This document shows, piece by piece, positions 8,553-16,674 of a stretch of 64,000 nt of DNA (the first letter of the stretch is position 1; each line of letters opens with the position of its first letter). Made by a program: the position numbers and the translations under genes. The notes under the pieces were generated by a model. It did no database searches. It had not been told where the DNA came from and saw nothing but the letters and a program-made list of their open reading frames with translations. This DNA is from a bacterium 1XD42-54 (lineage in GTDB: Bacteria; Bacillota; Clostridia; Lachnospirales; Lachnospiraceae): the NCBI GenBank assembly GCA_003612585.1, contig RAZH01000005.1:180201-244200 (forward strand). Direction: 5' to 3'.

Positions 8553-8837
8553 TTATTCCTCTGTTTTTCTCACCGGCACAAATTTTGCCCGATTCATCAG
8601 CGGATGCGAAAGCCGGATTGCCCCGGGCCGCGGGCAGACCATCACGCAGGCTCCGCAGTAATAGCACTCGCCCGGATACATCACAATCGGATGCTTCCCT
8701 TTTTCCGCAGACGGAAGAAGGATATCGCACTGGCAGACCTCCGCACAGCGGTTGCAGCCGATGCACAGCGTTTCATCGTATTTCAGAGGAGCCGTGCTGC
8801 ACGGCGCCTGCTCTACTGTAAATTCAACCTTTTTCAC
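8553..8837 (-). CDS. Two-cluster 4Fe-4S ferredoxin, AprB-like partner
   Basis: The likely product is 94 residues from GTG 8837, which has AGGAGG nine bases upstream and overlaps the end of the flavoprotein gene by 14 bases. Two classical cluster motifs are present: CIGCNRCAEVC and CYYCGACVMVCP. With the overlapping flavoprotein gene it makes the usual pair of a large FAD subunit and a small iron-sulfur subunit, as in adenylylsulfate reductase (AprA/AprB) and related reductases. The tail after the second cluster is short, unlike true AprB, so sulfate reduction is not implied. It probably carries electrons to or from the flavoprotein in the cytoplasm. Confidence 0.9.
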   Translation of the reverse strand: MKKVEFTVEQAPCSTAPLKYDETLCIGCNRCAEVCQCDILLPSAEKGKHPIVMYPGECYYCGACVMVCPRPGAIRLSHPLMNRAKFVPVRKTEE

Positions 8838-10848
8838 GTGCAGCCACCTCCTGTATATAATCCTGATTTCGTTTTTCATATTCCGCTTGCAATTTTCCAA
8901 AAAATCCAAGCGAAACATCCCGCGTCATGACCGCGCCATTTTCCCGGCGGATGACGATGTGCTTCCGGTCGTTTACCGGGTCAAGCTCCGGATAATCGCT
9001 GCGATTAAAGCAAAGCGGCACGGAGCTAGATTTTCGCGCCAGCGACGCATGCAACACAAGCTCTGCAACGGTCAAAATATCAAGCACCTCATGGACACGC
9101 ATCAGCTCATGCGGGTTTGCTGCCGTAAGCTTCGGCACAATTTCCTGTTCAAAGCTCTCAAGCAGGTCAAGTCCTTCCTTCAAAAGCGCCTCACATTTCA
9201 CGCCGCCGCAGTAATTCTGCATGGCCTTGGAGATCGCCATATTCAGTTCCTTCCAGGAAACTCCGTCCTCCCCAGACACGTAAAGCGGCGCATACAGCCG
9301 CTCCTGCTCTGTCTCCACATCAGCGCGGCAAACTTCACCAAGCGCAGCAGTTTTCGCGTATTCTGCTGCCTTACGTCCCGCATAATAACCAGTCGCACAC
9401 GCAAATCCGGCACAGTCGGACGCATAAAGCTGGTCACCGGCCGCATAAACGCCCACCAGATTCGTTTTTAAATCCCAGTCGTGCATCACGCCGCCCGGCG
9501 CTCCAAAAAACTGGCGCTCCTGCTCTAGGAAATTCGCCGACTGCCATCCGGTACCATAGCTCTGCAACATATGCTGTTCCGGGTCAAACCCACGATCCGT
9601 ATAATTCTGATAAATCGGAATCTTTGTTTTTGCCTCCTCGCCTACCATCATGCCCCAGATCACACGGCGCTCCTGTTCCGGCATCCGGCTTAAATCCGCG
9701 TAAAACGGAAGCTGATAACCGCGCTTCATCAGCTCCTCAAAATCTAGCGTCTCCGGACCGCGGTACTCATATTTCGGATTATCAATGACACCGCCTTTCA
9801 GGAAAAACTTCTGTCCTGGCGCCGGATAGTAACGCTCGGACACCGTTTTCAACTCCCTGCCGTCACGGTCTACATACGGAATCTCCACACCTCTGGCATC
9901 TACCATCGTCGCCGCATACCAGGTGTTGTGATTATTGCCTGCGCCATAAGGCGGAAAGCTCCTGCCTGCCGCTGAAAACTCTGCGCGCACCGTCTTTTCC
10001 ATCATTGTAAATTCCATCCCGGCACGCCAGCCCATTGCATGGCCGCTTCCAATGCTCTGCATGGGCCGGAACTCGCAAAGTCCCGTTGTATCAGCGCTGA
10101 ACAGCCACACGCGCGCAGGCCGCGACATCGCCATCACCGTGGCCTTTGCGCGCAGCACATAAAACTTCCCGGTTCGGACATTCATGCCCATTGCGCCAAT
10201 TCCACGCCGCACCGGATTTCCAGATTTCTCCTTCGTTCCCGTAACTGTTTTTTCTTCCTGTATTTCCTGGCTGCCGCCACTCATTTTCTCCACAAGCAGC
10301 GCCGTTGCCTCTGTCCGGTCCATCACCCGCACGCCCAGGCGCTTCAGTTCTCTGTAAAGCGCGGGCTTAAATGTGGAACCCCACACACGGATTGTAAACT
10401 TATTTTCGTAATCATAGGCAAACATCAGCTTCGTTTTCTCATCCCGAAACTCTGCGCCCACAAACTCACCCTCTGTATCGCGGATTTTTCCGCCAAAACT
10501 TTCCAGATCAAGCAGACGGTCGTAGCCCTCGCGGCATTCGATGTAATGCGCAATGCCATTGCTGTACCAGTCCTGTTCATCCACATACGCCTCTGCGATC
10601 TCCTCTGGCGTCACTTTGGAACAGGGATTTGTACAGGCTGATTCCCAGTGGTCAAATCCTGTCCCTGCGGAGCCGCTGCGCTCGACTGCACCTTTTTCCA
10701 CCAGAGTCACGGAAAGTCCTTTTCTGGCAGCCGCAATTGCGGCAAAGCATCCGGAAAGTCCGCCGCCAAGAACCAGCACGTCACTTTCTATTGTCTCTTC
10801 CTGTCCGACCTCATTTCCGTAAGGCCAGGAATATTTTTCCTCTACCAT
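8824..10848 (-). CDS. FAD-dependent reductase subunit, AprA/fumarate-reductase-like
   Basis: This 674-residue cytoplasmic flavoprotein has no signal peptide. The Rossmann FAD motif is VLVLGGGLSGCFAAIAAARKG near residue 26, followed by EKGAVERSGSAGTGFDHW, as in AprA. The conserved late FAD motif is NLVGVYAAGDQLYASDCAGFACATGYYAGR. A helical C-terminal domain of the succinate dehydrogenase/fumarate reductase type ends the protein. No FMN-binding or heme domain is attached, so electrons should pass through the overlapping ferredoxin. It is the penultimate gene of the peptide-import unit, 151 bases after the second ATPase gene. The substrate is unknown: it could reduce an unsaturated acid released from the imported compound, or oxidise it. 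The family is certain but the reaction is not. Confidence 0.88.
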   Translation of the reverse strand: MVEEKYSWPYGNEVGQEETIESDVLVLGGGLSGCFAAIAAARKGLSVTLVEKGAVERSGSAGTGFDHWESACTNPCSKVTPEEIAEAYVDEQDWYSNGIAHYIECREGYDRLLDLESFGGKIRDTEGEFVGAEFRDEKTKLMFAYDYENKFTIRVWGSTFKPALYRELKRLGVRVMDRTEATALLVEKMSGGSQEIQEEKTVTGTKEKSGNPVRRGIGAMGMNVRTGKFYVLRAKATVMAMSRPARVWLFSADTTGLCEFRPMQSIGSGHAMGWRAGMEFTMMEKTVRAEFSAAGRSFPPYGAGNNHNTWYAATMVDARGVEIPYVDRDGRELKTVSERYYPAPGQKFFLKGGVIDNPKYEYRGPETLDFEELMKRGYQLPFYADLSRMPEQERRVIWGMMVGEEAKTKIPIYQNYTDRGFDPEQHMLQSYGTGWQSANFLEQERQFFGAPGGVMHDWDLKTNLVGVYAAGDQLYASDCAGFACATGYYAGRKAAEYAKTAALGEVCRADVETEQERLYAPLYVSGEDGVSWKELNMAISKAMQNYCGGVKCEALLKEGLDLLESFEQEIVPKLTAANPHELMRVHEVLDILTVAELVLHASLARKSSSVPLCFNRSDYPELDPVNDRKHIVIRRENGAVMTRDVSLGFFGKLQAEYEKRNQDYIQEVAAREKG

Positions 10849-10893
10849 TTTCTTTTACCTTTCTGTTGGGGAAACTTTGTGTGTTTATCGGAC

Positions 10894-10969
10894 GACCCCG
10901 GGGAGAGGATGCAAAACGGGGTGCCGACCAAACAAGTTACCCCTTATTTTGCATCCTCTCCCCGGGGTC
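10894..10969 (-). repeat. Long hairpin A with conserved loop (copy 1 of 2)
   Basis: Two perfectly complementary 23-base arms (10894-10916 and 10947-10969) enclose a 30-base loop. The loop itself holds a GGGGT/ACCCC stem and an apical CAAACAAGT. It begins 31 bases after the oppF-like stop and lies before the flavoprotein start. The copy at 14851 has the same loop and flanking GG(T/A)CTG(A/G)CTT but entirely different arms that are again perfectly paired. No U-run follows the stem on the transcribed strand. It may be a processing or stabilising RNA element, or a dispersed repeat. Confidence 0.8.
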
Positions 10970-10999
10970 TGACTTCAAAAAATTCAAAATTTACTTTGT

Positions 11000-11950
11000 T
11001 TACATGAGGTGGCATGCGGCAAAGTGGCCTGGGGTTACTTCGCGGAGCGGGATGTCTCCCTGGCGGCAGCGTTCTGTCGCATGCGGACAGCGGGCGGCAA
11101 AACGGCAGCCGGGTTTCGGATTGACCGGACTTGTTACCTCGCCCTGAATCAGCTGTCTTTTCTTGTGACAGGACTCCACACTCGGAATCGGAATGGAACC
11201 GAGCAAAGCCTTCGTGTATGGGTGTACCGGATTTTTAAACATCTCCGAAGCGGATGCGTACTCGACGCATTTTCCGAGATACATTACCATAATTTCATCC
11301 GAAATGTGCTTTACCACAGACAGATCATGAGTGATAAACAGATACGTAAAGCCCCTTTGTTCTTGCAGATCCATCAGCAGGTTCAAAATCTGTGCCTGAA
11401 TGGAAACATCCAGGGCTGATACCGGCTCGTCGCAGACAACAAATTCCGGTTCCAGTACAAGTGCGCGCGCAACGCCGATTCTCTGTCTGCGGCCGCCGTC
11501 CAGCTCATGCGGGTACGCCATAGAAAGACGGCTCGCAAGCCCTACCGTGTCCATGATTTTTCTTACCCGCTCTTCGATCTCTTTTTTATTTTTGCACACT
11601 TTGTTGACAATCAGCGGTTCTGCAATCAGCTGACGCACCGTCATTCGTCCGTTCAGGCTCGAATACGGGTCCTGAAAAATCATCTGCATTTTTGTGCGTA
11701 CCTGGCGGAATTCTTTTTTCGACAGGTTCGCAATGTTCTGTCCATGAAAGAGAATTTCTCCTCCTGTCGGCTCATAGAGCTGCAGTGCCGTTCTGCCCAG
11801 GGTTGATTTTCCGCAGCCGGACTCTCCGACCACGCCGAGCGTCTTTCCTTTTGGAATTGAAAAACTCACATCATCTACCGCATGAAGCATTCCGGACGGT
11901 GTTTTAAAATACTTTTTCAGGTTTTTAACCTCTAACAGTATTTCCGTCAT
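11000..11950 (-). CDS. Oligopeptide ABC importer, ATP-binding protein (OppF/DppF-like)
   Basis: The product is 316 residues, starting at ATG 11950, which overlaps the preceding stop as ATGA. It has Walker A GESGCGKSTLG (about 44-54), Walker B FVVCDEPVSALD and the switch His in FITHDLSV. The ABC signature reads LDGGRRQRIGVARAL where LSGGQ is usual (Asp for Ser), a variant seen in many OppF proteins. The C-terminal oligopeptide-transporter extension has the cluster-like Cys set CRFAARCPHATERC. It forms the ATPase heterodimer with the neighbouring OppD-like protein. Hairpin A follows directly. Confidence 0.93.
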   Translation of the reverse strand: MTEILLEVKNLKKYFKTPSGMLHAVDDVSFSIPKGKTLGVVGESGCGKSTLGRTALQLYEPTGGEILFHGQNIANLSKKEFRQVRTKMQMIFQDPYSSLNGRMTVRQLIAEPLIVNKVCKNKKEIEERVRKIMDTVGLASRLSMAYPHELDGGRRQRIGVARALVLEPEFVVCDEPVSALDVSIQAQILNLLMDLQEQRGFTYLFITHDLSVVKHISDEIMVMYLGKCVEYASASEMFKNPVHPYTKALLGSIPIPSVESCHKKRQLIQGEVTSPVNPKPGCRFAARCPHATERCRQGDIPLREVTPGHFAACHLM

Positions 11951-12972
11951 TTCTTCACCTCCCCGTTTTCTGTAAACCGGTGGCACCGGATCTGATGGCC
12001 GTTCTTTTCCCATACCCCTGGCTGGCACGTTTTGCAGATCTCCATACACTTCGTACATCTCGGCGCAAATTTACAGCCCTCCGGCAGTTCAGTCGGATCT
12101 GGCATCAGGCCTTCAATTGGATGCAGACGACGCGCATCCTCTGTCAGACTCGGTATTGAGCCAAACAAACCTTCCGTATAGGGATGATGACAATCGCCCG
12201 TGAAAATATCAGCCAGCGTGCCATATTCCACGATCTCCCCGGCATACATGATACCTACCTTGTCGCACGTTTCTGCTACTACGCCCAGATCATGCGTAAT
12301 CATAATCACAGAGGTTCCGTATTTTCTCTGAAGATCGCAGATCATAGTCAGAATCTGTGCCTGAATCGTCACATCAAGAGCAGTGGTCGGTTCATCCGCA
12401 ATCAGCAGTTTTGGATTGCAGACAAGCGCAATTGCAATCACAACTCTCTGGCGCATTCCGCCGGAAAACTGATAGGGATATTCTGCTTTCCGTTCCCGCG
12501 GAATTCCTACCATCTCAAGCGTCTCTTCCACCTTCCGGTCAATTTCCTTTTTGGAAAGCTCCTTCTCATTATGCAGATAAAGCGCCTCTCCGATCTGTTC
12601 TCCCACAGTCAGCACCGGATTGAGCGCAGTCATAGGGTCCTGAAAAATCATCGAAATTTTTTCTCCGCGCAGCCTTTGCAGCTCGTGCTCTGACATTTTG
12701 CAGACATCTTGGCTGTCAAACAAAACCTTGCCGGATGTCACCTTTGCAGTCCGCTCCGCAAGCAGCCCGAGAATTGCGAGCGCTGTCGTTGTCTTCCCTG
12801 CTCCTGTCTCGCCCACAAGTCCCATTGTCTCTCCCTGCCTCAAAGAAAAACTGATGCCATTCACAGCATAGACTGTTTCCAGATCTGTTTTATACTGAAT
12901 CGACAAATCTTCTATTTTTAAGAGTTCGGAAACTTCGTCCTTTAATGTTCCATCTTTTACTATTTCATCCAT
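11947..12972 (-). CDS. Oligopeptide ABC importer, ATP-binding protein (OppD/DppD-like)
   Basis: This 341-residue protein starts at ATG 12972 behind GGAGGAG. It has Walker [11 protein letters not shown], signature [12 protein letters not shown], Walker [13 protein letters not shown] and the His of MITHDLGVV. The C-terminal extension has [14 protein letters not shown], the four-Cys pattern that in some Dpp/Opp ATPases binds a 4Fe-4S cluster. It pairs with the OppF-like ATPase and overlaps its gene by four bases. The permease genes lie immediately upstream, so the five transporter genes form the usual binding protein-B-C-D-F order. Confidence 0.93.
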   Translation of the reverse strand: MDEIVKDGTLKDEVSELLKIEDLSIQYKTDLETVYAVNGISFSLRQGETMGLVGETGAGKTTTALAILGLLAERTAKVTSGKVLFDSQDVCKMSEHELQRLRGEKISMIFQDPMTALNPVLTVGEQIGEALYLHNEKELSKKEIDRKVEETLEMVGIPRERKAEYPYQFSGGMRQRVVIAIALVCNPKLLIADEPTTALDVTIQAQILTMICDLQRKYGTSVIMITHDLGVVAETCDKVGIMYAGEIVEYGTLADIFTGDCHHPYTEGLFGSIPSLTEDARRLHPIEGLMPDPTELPEGCKFAPRCTKCMEICKTCQPGVWEKNGHQIRCHRFTENGEVKK

Positions 12973-12989
12973 GCGTATCTCCTCCTTCC

Positions 12990-13850
12990 TCAGTCCTTCA
13001 GCTTCGGGTCCAGTGCATCTGTAAGTCCGTCACCCACAAGGTTAAAGGCCATCGACGACAGCAGGATAAAAATACCCGGGAAAAGCAGCATATACGGCGC
13101 TGCAAACAGGTAGGTCTGTGCATTTGACAAAAGCGCGCCCCACTCCGGCGACGGAGGCTGAATTCCCATACCGATAAAACTGAGACCTGCCGCTGAAAGC
13201 ATCATAGTGGAAATACTCATCGTGGTATTTACAATAATCGGTCCCATCGCGTTTGGCAGCACATACCGGAAAATAATTCTGGCATTCGAAGTTCCGTACG
13301 ACTTTGCCGCTTCCACATAATCCTGCTCTGCTGTCGTAAGCACAACAGAACGGATCAGCCGGACATTTCCCGGAATACAGGAAACCGTAATTGCAATAAT
13401 CAGGTTGCGCAGGTTCGTTCCAAGCGCAGCCACCACGGCCAGAGAAAGCAGAACTGGAGGTACGCACATAAAGACATCTATAATACGGCTGATCACATTG
13501 TCCACCACGCCGCCAAAATAGCCGGCACTCGCACCTAGCACTGCGCCGATCGCAAGCGCCATCAGGCTGGTTGCCAGTCCGATCAAAAGCGAATACCTGG
13601 AACCGTGTACCACACGTGCAAACAAGTCCCGTCCAAATTCATCGGTTCCGAAAAAGTGTGCCATACTTGGCCCCTGAAGCCGGTCTGCTCCAACCTGCTC
13701 GATACATTTCTCATACGGTACAATCAGATCTGCAAAAAGCGCCATTCCCACAATCATGACAAGCAGGATCAGGCCCATGACCGCTGTTTTATTTTTTTTA
13801 TAACGCCGCCAGAACTCAGAAAGCTGCGCGTGTTTTCTGCTCTTACTCAC
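12990..13850 (-). CDS. Oligopeptide ABC importer, permease (OppC/DppC-like)
   Basis: I chose GTG 13850, which overlaps the stop of the upstream permease (cGTGAGTAA) and has GGAGG eight bases before it, giving 286 residues, the normal DppC length. The start of the open frame further upstream is overlap only. It has the typical N-terminal helix (VMGLILLVMIVGMALFADLI), the HFFGTDEFGRDLFARV motif of DppC proteins and the EAA loop EAAKSYGTSNARIIFRYVLPN. It has about six membrane helices and forms the inner-membrane channel with the OppB-like partner. Confidence 0.93.
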   Translation of the reverse strand: MSKSRKHAQLSEFWRRYKKNKTAVMGLILLVMIVGMALFADLIVPYEKCIEQVGADRLQGPSMAHFFGTDEFGRDLFARVVHGSRYSLLIGLATSLMALAIGAVLGASAGYFGGVVDNVISRIIDVFMCVPPVLLSLAVVAALGTNLRNLIIAITVSCIPGNVRLIRSVVLTTAEQDYVEAAKSYGTSNARIIFRYVLPNAMGPIIVNTTMSISTMMLSAAGLSFIGMGIQPPSPEWGALLSNAQTYLFAAPYMLLFPGIFILLSSMAFNLVGDGLTDALDPKLKD

Positions 13851-14793
13851 GTCCCTTCCCTCCATTCTGGTATTTCGCCTTAATTCTCGGATCAATAAAT
13901 GCATACATGATGTCCACGGCCAGGATGACAAGGCCAAAAAGAACAGCCAGGAACAGCGTAGCCCCCATGACCATCGGCACATCCTTCTGCCGGATCGCCG
14001 TTGTCATAAGCGTACCCATTCCGGGCATTGCAAACACCGTCTCTGCGATGATCGCTCCTCCGAGCGATGCGCCGAAACCGCTGCCGAGCGTCGTCACTAC
14101 CGGAAGCAGTGCATTGCGCAGTGCATGTCTCCAGATCACACGCTTATTGGATGCTCCCTTCGCACGTGCCGTACGTATGTATTCCTGCCGGACCGTTTCT
14201 AGCATGGATGCCCGCGTAAGCCGCAAAAGGCCCGCCGCGGAAGGTAACGAAAGCGTCAGCGCAGGCAAAATAAAATGCCGGAGGGAATCAGCTCCAAAGG
14301 AAGGAAGCAGACCTAGCTTCAGAGAAAACAGGATCAGCATCATCAGACCAAGCCAGAAACCAGGCATCGAGGCAAACACAAGAGCCACCACGATACAGAC
14401 GTGATCCATTACCGAATACTGACGTACTGCTGAAAAGATACCCATACTGATTCCCAGAATCGCAGAAAGGCACATCGAGAGCACTGCCAGCAGAAGGGTA
14501 TTCGGAAATCTTGCCAGAATACTGTCCATAACCGGCTGCCTCGTCGCATAAGAGGTTCCGAGATCAAAATGAAAAATAATATCGCCCACATAATTGAAAA
14601 AACGGATAAAAAACGGCTGGTCATATCCGAACTGTGTGTTCAGAGCCGCAATGTCTTCTTTTTTGGCGGTAATGCCAAGGATAATGGAGCCGGGGTCTCC
14701 GGGTGTTAGCGAAAGAATCGTAAACACCAGCAAGGCCACTCCGAGCAGCACCGGAATCATGTATAGGAGCCGCTTGACAATGTATTTCGACAT
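13843..14793 (-). CDS. Oligopeptide ABC importer, permease (OppB/DppB-like)
   Basis: The start is ATG 14793 (MSKYIVKRLLYMIPVLLG) behind AAGGAGG, giving 316 residues. The open frame reaches further upstream, but that stretch covers hairpin B and a terminator and has no ribosome site. Six membrane helices are visible, along with the DppB hallmarks LTPGDP near residue 38 and the EAA loop RTARAKGASNKRVIWRHALRNALLP. The 292-base gap before it separates the channel genes from the binding-protein gene and probably lowers their expression relative to it. Confidence 0.93.
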   Translation of the reverse strand: MSKYIVKRLLYMIPVLLGVALLVFTILSLTPGDPGSIILGITAKKEDIAALNTQFGYDQPFFIRFFNYVGDIIFHFDLGTSYATRQPVMDSILARFPNTLLLAVLSMCLSAILGISMGIFSAVRQYSVMDHVCIVVALVFASMPGFWLGLMMLILFSLKLGLLPSFGADSLRHFILPALTLSLPSAAGLLRLTRASMLETVRQEYIRTARAKGASNKRVIWRHALRNALLPVVTTLGSGFGASLGGAIIAETVFAMPGMGTLMTTAIRQKDVPMVMGATLFLAVLFGLVILAVDIMYAFIDPRIKAKYQNGGKGRE

Positions 14794-14850
14794 ATAAGTG
14801 ATGCCTCCTTTTTCTAAATAAGGGATTGCAAAGTTTTTTGAATAGAGGAT

Positions 14851-14926
14851 GTCCCCTGGCCGTAAATACAAAAACGGGGTTCCAGCAAACAAGTCACCCC
14901 TTATTTTGTATTTACGGCCAGGGGAC
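14851..14926 (-). repeat. Long hairpin B with conserved loop (copy 2 of 2)
   Basis: Perfect 23-base arms (14851-14873 and 14904-14926) flank a 30-base loop nearly identical to that of hairpin A: GGGGT, a CAAACAAGT apical segment, ACCCCTTA, then TTTTG at the base of the 3' arm. The arms share little sequence with copy A beyond the CCCC/GGGG ends and the AAAA/TTTT next to the loop. Flanks read GGGGACTGGCTT against GGGGTCTGACTT in copy A. It lies between a terminator-like stem and the OppB-like start. Confidence 0.8.
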
Positions 14927-14959
14927 TGGCTTTGAAAAACTAACCTTGAAAGATCTGCG

Positions 14960-15002
14960 AAAAAGGGGGTGTTGCAGGATTGTCCTGCTCCAGCCCCTTT
15001 TT
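14960..15002 (-). terminator. Intrinsic terminator after the binding-protein gene
   Basis: AAAAAGGGG (14960-14968) pairs with CCCCTTTTT (14994-15002), with an inner GCAGGA/TCCTGC stem. Read leftward, the stem ends in a run of T. It lies 83 bases past the substrate-binding protein stop. Partial termination here would leave the binding protein more abundant than the membrane parts, which is usual for such importers. Confidence 0.75.
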
Positions 15003-15084
15003 GTCGGTTTTCAGTTTTCATGTAGTCCTGAAATGCGACTAAGCGATTCGTCCCTGTGCAGCTTACAGGCTGTAGTCGTTTTTC

Positions 15085-16578
15085 TTACCAGGCAAAATCG
15101 TACAGATAGTAGTTTCCTTCCAGAACGAACTCCGGAGCTTTCAGGTCGGTGTTGTATGCATACAGAGTCAGCGGGTTGCACATCGGTGCATAGATTGCTT
15201 CTTCCTGTGCTTTGGTCAGAATCTGGTCAAACAGCGCTTCTCTCTTTTCTGTGTCTACTTCGCTTCTTGTCTGGTTAAACAGCTCGTCCATCTCCGGATC
15301 AGAGTATCTTGCATTGTTTGCCATACCAATGTAATCGGTGGTAAATGCCATTTCGAGTGTCTGTGTGTCCCCTTCCAGCGTCATGTTCAGTGTTGTGATT
15401 GTGTAATCGCCGGATGTCAGGCTGCCAATGTAGGAATTAAATTCTCTTGTGTCAATTTCCATCTCAAAGCCGATTGCCCGCAGATCATTCTGTACAACCG
15501 TTGCCAGGTTCGCATATTTTTCCGCAACAAGAAGTGTGCCGAGATTGTACGGTGTCTCGATTCCGGCTTCAGCGAGCAGTTCTTTTGCCTTTTCCGGGTC
15601 ATACGTGTACTGCGGCTGATCTTCGGAATATCCAAAGCGGTGTTTTGCACACAGGTTGGAGTTTACTTCTGCTTTTCCGTCATAGCAGACATTTACCAGG
15701 TTCTCACGGTCGATCGCATAGTTTACAGCCTCACGCACAAGCGGGTTATTGAACGGTTCTTTTTCTATGTTCATGCAGACATACGCAAAGCTTGAGGTCG
15801 GCACCTCGGAAATCGTAACTGCCGGGTTTGCTTCAAGCTGTGCCAGAACGGAAGCGTCAATTTCTGCGAAATTGATTTCACCGGTCTGAAGTGCCAGTGC
15901 GCGGGAAGCGATTTCCGGAAGTACGCGGAAGGTTACGTTTTTGATCGCCGGTGCTCCTCGGTAATAGTCTTCATTCGCTTCCAGCTCTAGGGAAGTTGCT
16001 ACCGTACGGCTCACAAACTTATATGGACCGCTTCCGATCGGATTTGTTACAAAGCCGTCCGGGTCTTCCTCATAATAGTCCTTGGAACTGATATTCGGAG
16101 AACTGATTCCCAGAAGGAACGGCGCGTACGGTGTATCCAGATGGCAGACTACTGTGCTATCATCCACTGCTTCCACACTGCTCAGCACTGAAATCTGAGA
16201 GCCCTGATACTGAGAAGCCTTGTACATCTCAATCGAAAATACCACATCGTCCACGGTCACAGGGGTACCGTCATGGAAGGTCACGTCATCTCTGATCTTA
16301 AAGGTATAGTCCAGACCATCCTCACTGATTTCATAACTCTCGGCAATTCTCGGTTCCGGATCTTCACTTCCATCCGGGTTGACATACAGCAGTGTGTCAT
16401 AAATCTGATTCAGAACTGTCATTTCCACAGTGGTGGAGAAATCCGTCGGATGCAATGTCTCAACGTCTGCATCAACAGCGATTATAATATCTGTTTTTCC
16501 CTCCTGCGCATACGCGCTAAAAGATGCGAACATCGAAAGTCCGCAAATTGCTGCCAGTAAAGTAAGTGTCTTCTTCAT
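15085..16578 (-). CDS. Peptide ABC importer, extracellular substrate-binding protein (family 5)
   Basis: I chose ATG 16578 (AGGAG seven bases upstream), giving 497 residues. The signal peptide runs about 1-24, ending SAYA/QEG. The body is a solute-binding family 5 protein: AESYEISEDGLDYTFKIRDDVTFHDGTPVTVDDVVFS, VREAVNYAIDRE and YDPEKAKELLAEAG are typical. No proper lipobox is seen (the only Cys in the core is in AAICGL). That is unusual for a Gram-positive importer, whose binding protein is normally lipid-anchored. It may be held by an uncleaved signal or be released. It is followed by a terminator and then hairpin B. Confidence 0.92.
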   Translation of the reverse strand: MKKTLTLLAAICGLSMFASFSAYAQEGKTDIIIAVDADVETLHPTDFSTTVEMTVLNQIYDTLLYVNPDGSEDPEPRIAESYEISEDGLDYTFKIRDDVTFHDGTPVTVDDVVFSIEMYKASQYQGSQISVLSSVEAVDDSTVVCHLDTPYAPFLLGISSPNISSKDYYEEDPDGFVTNPIGSGPYKFVSRTVATSLELEANEDYYRGAPAIKNVTFRVLPEIASRALALQTGEINFAEIDASVLAQLEANPAVTISEVPTSSFAYVCMNIEKEPFNNPLVREAVNYAIDRENLVNVCYDGKAEVNSNLCAKHRFGYSEDQPQYTYDPEKAKELLAEAGIETPYNLGTLLVAEKYANLATVVQNDLRAIGFEMEIDTREFNSYIGSLTSGDYTITTLNMTLEGDTQTLEMAFTTDYIGMANNARYSDPEMDELFNQTRSEVDTEKREALFDQILTKAQEEAIYAPMCNPLTLYAYNTDLKAPEFVLEGNYYLYDFAW

Positions 16579-16674
16579 CACAAATCTCCTCTCATGGTCG
16601 TTTTTCAGTATATTCTTTTCTGTATGATTGGTCTATTTCTTTCAGGTTTGTTCTACTGCACGCATGCCCTCACA

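Noticed and set aside
8428..8766. A 112-codon minus-strand frame overlapping the ferredoxin
   Set aside because: It is a different frame over the ferredoxin coding region, without family features or a ribosome site.
10894..10969. Hairpin A as an ordinary Rho-independent terminator
   Set aside because: No U-run follows the 3' arm on the transcribed strand, and the loop is conserved with a second copy, which a terminator would not require.
14794..15021. N-terminal extension of the OppB-like permease to 392 residues
   Set aside because: The extension would be translated through the terminator and hairpin B. The ATG at 14793 has AAGGAGG and gives the normal family length.
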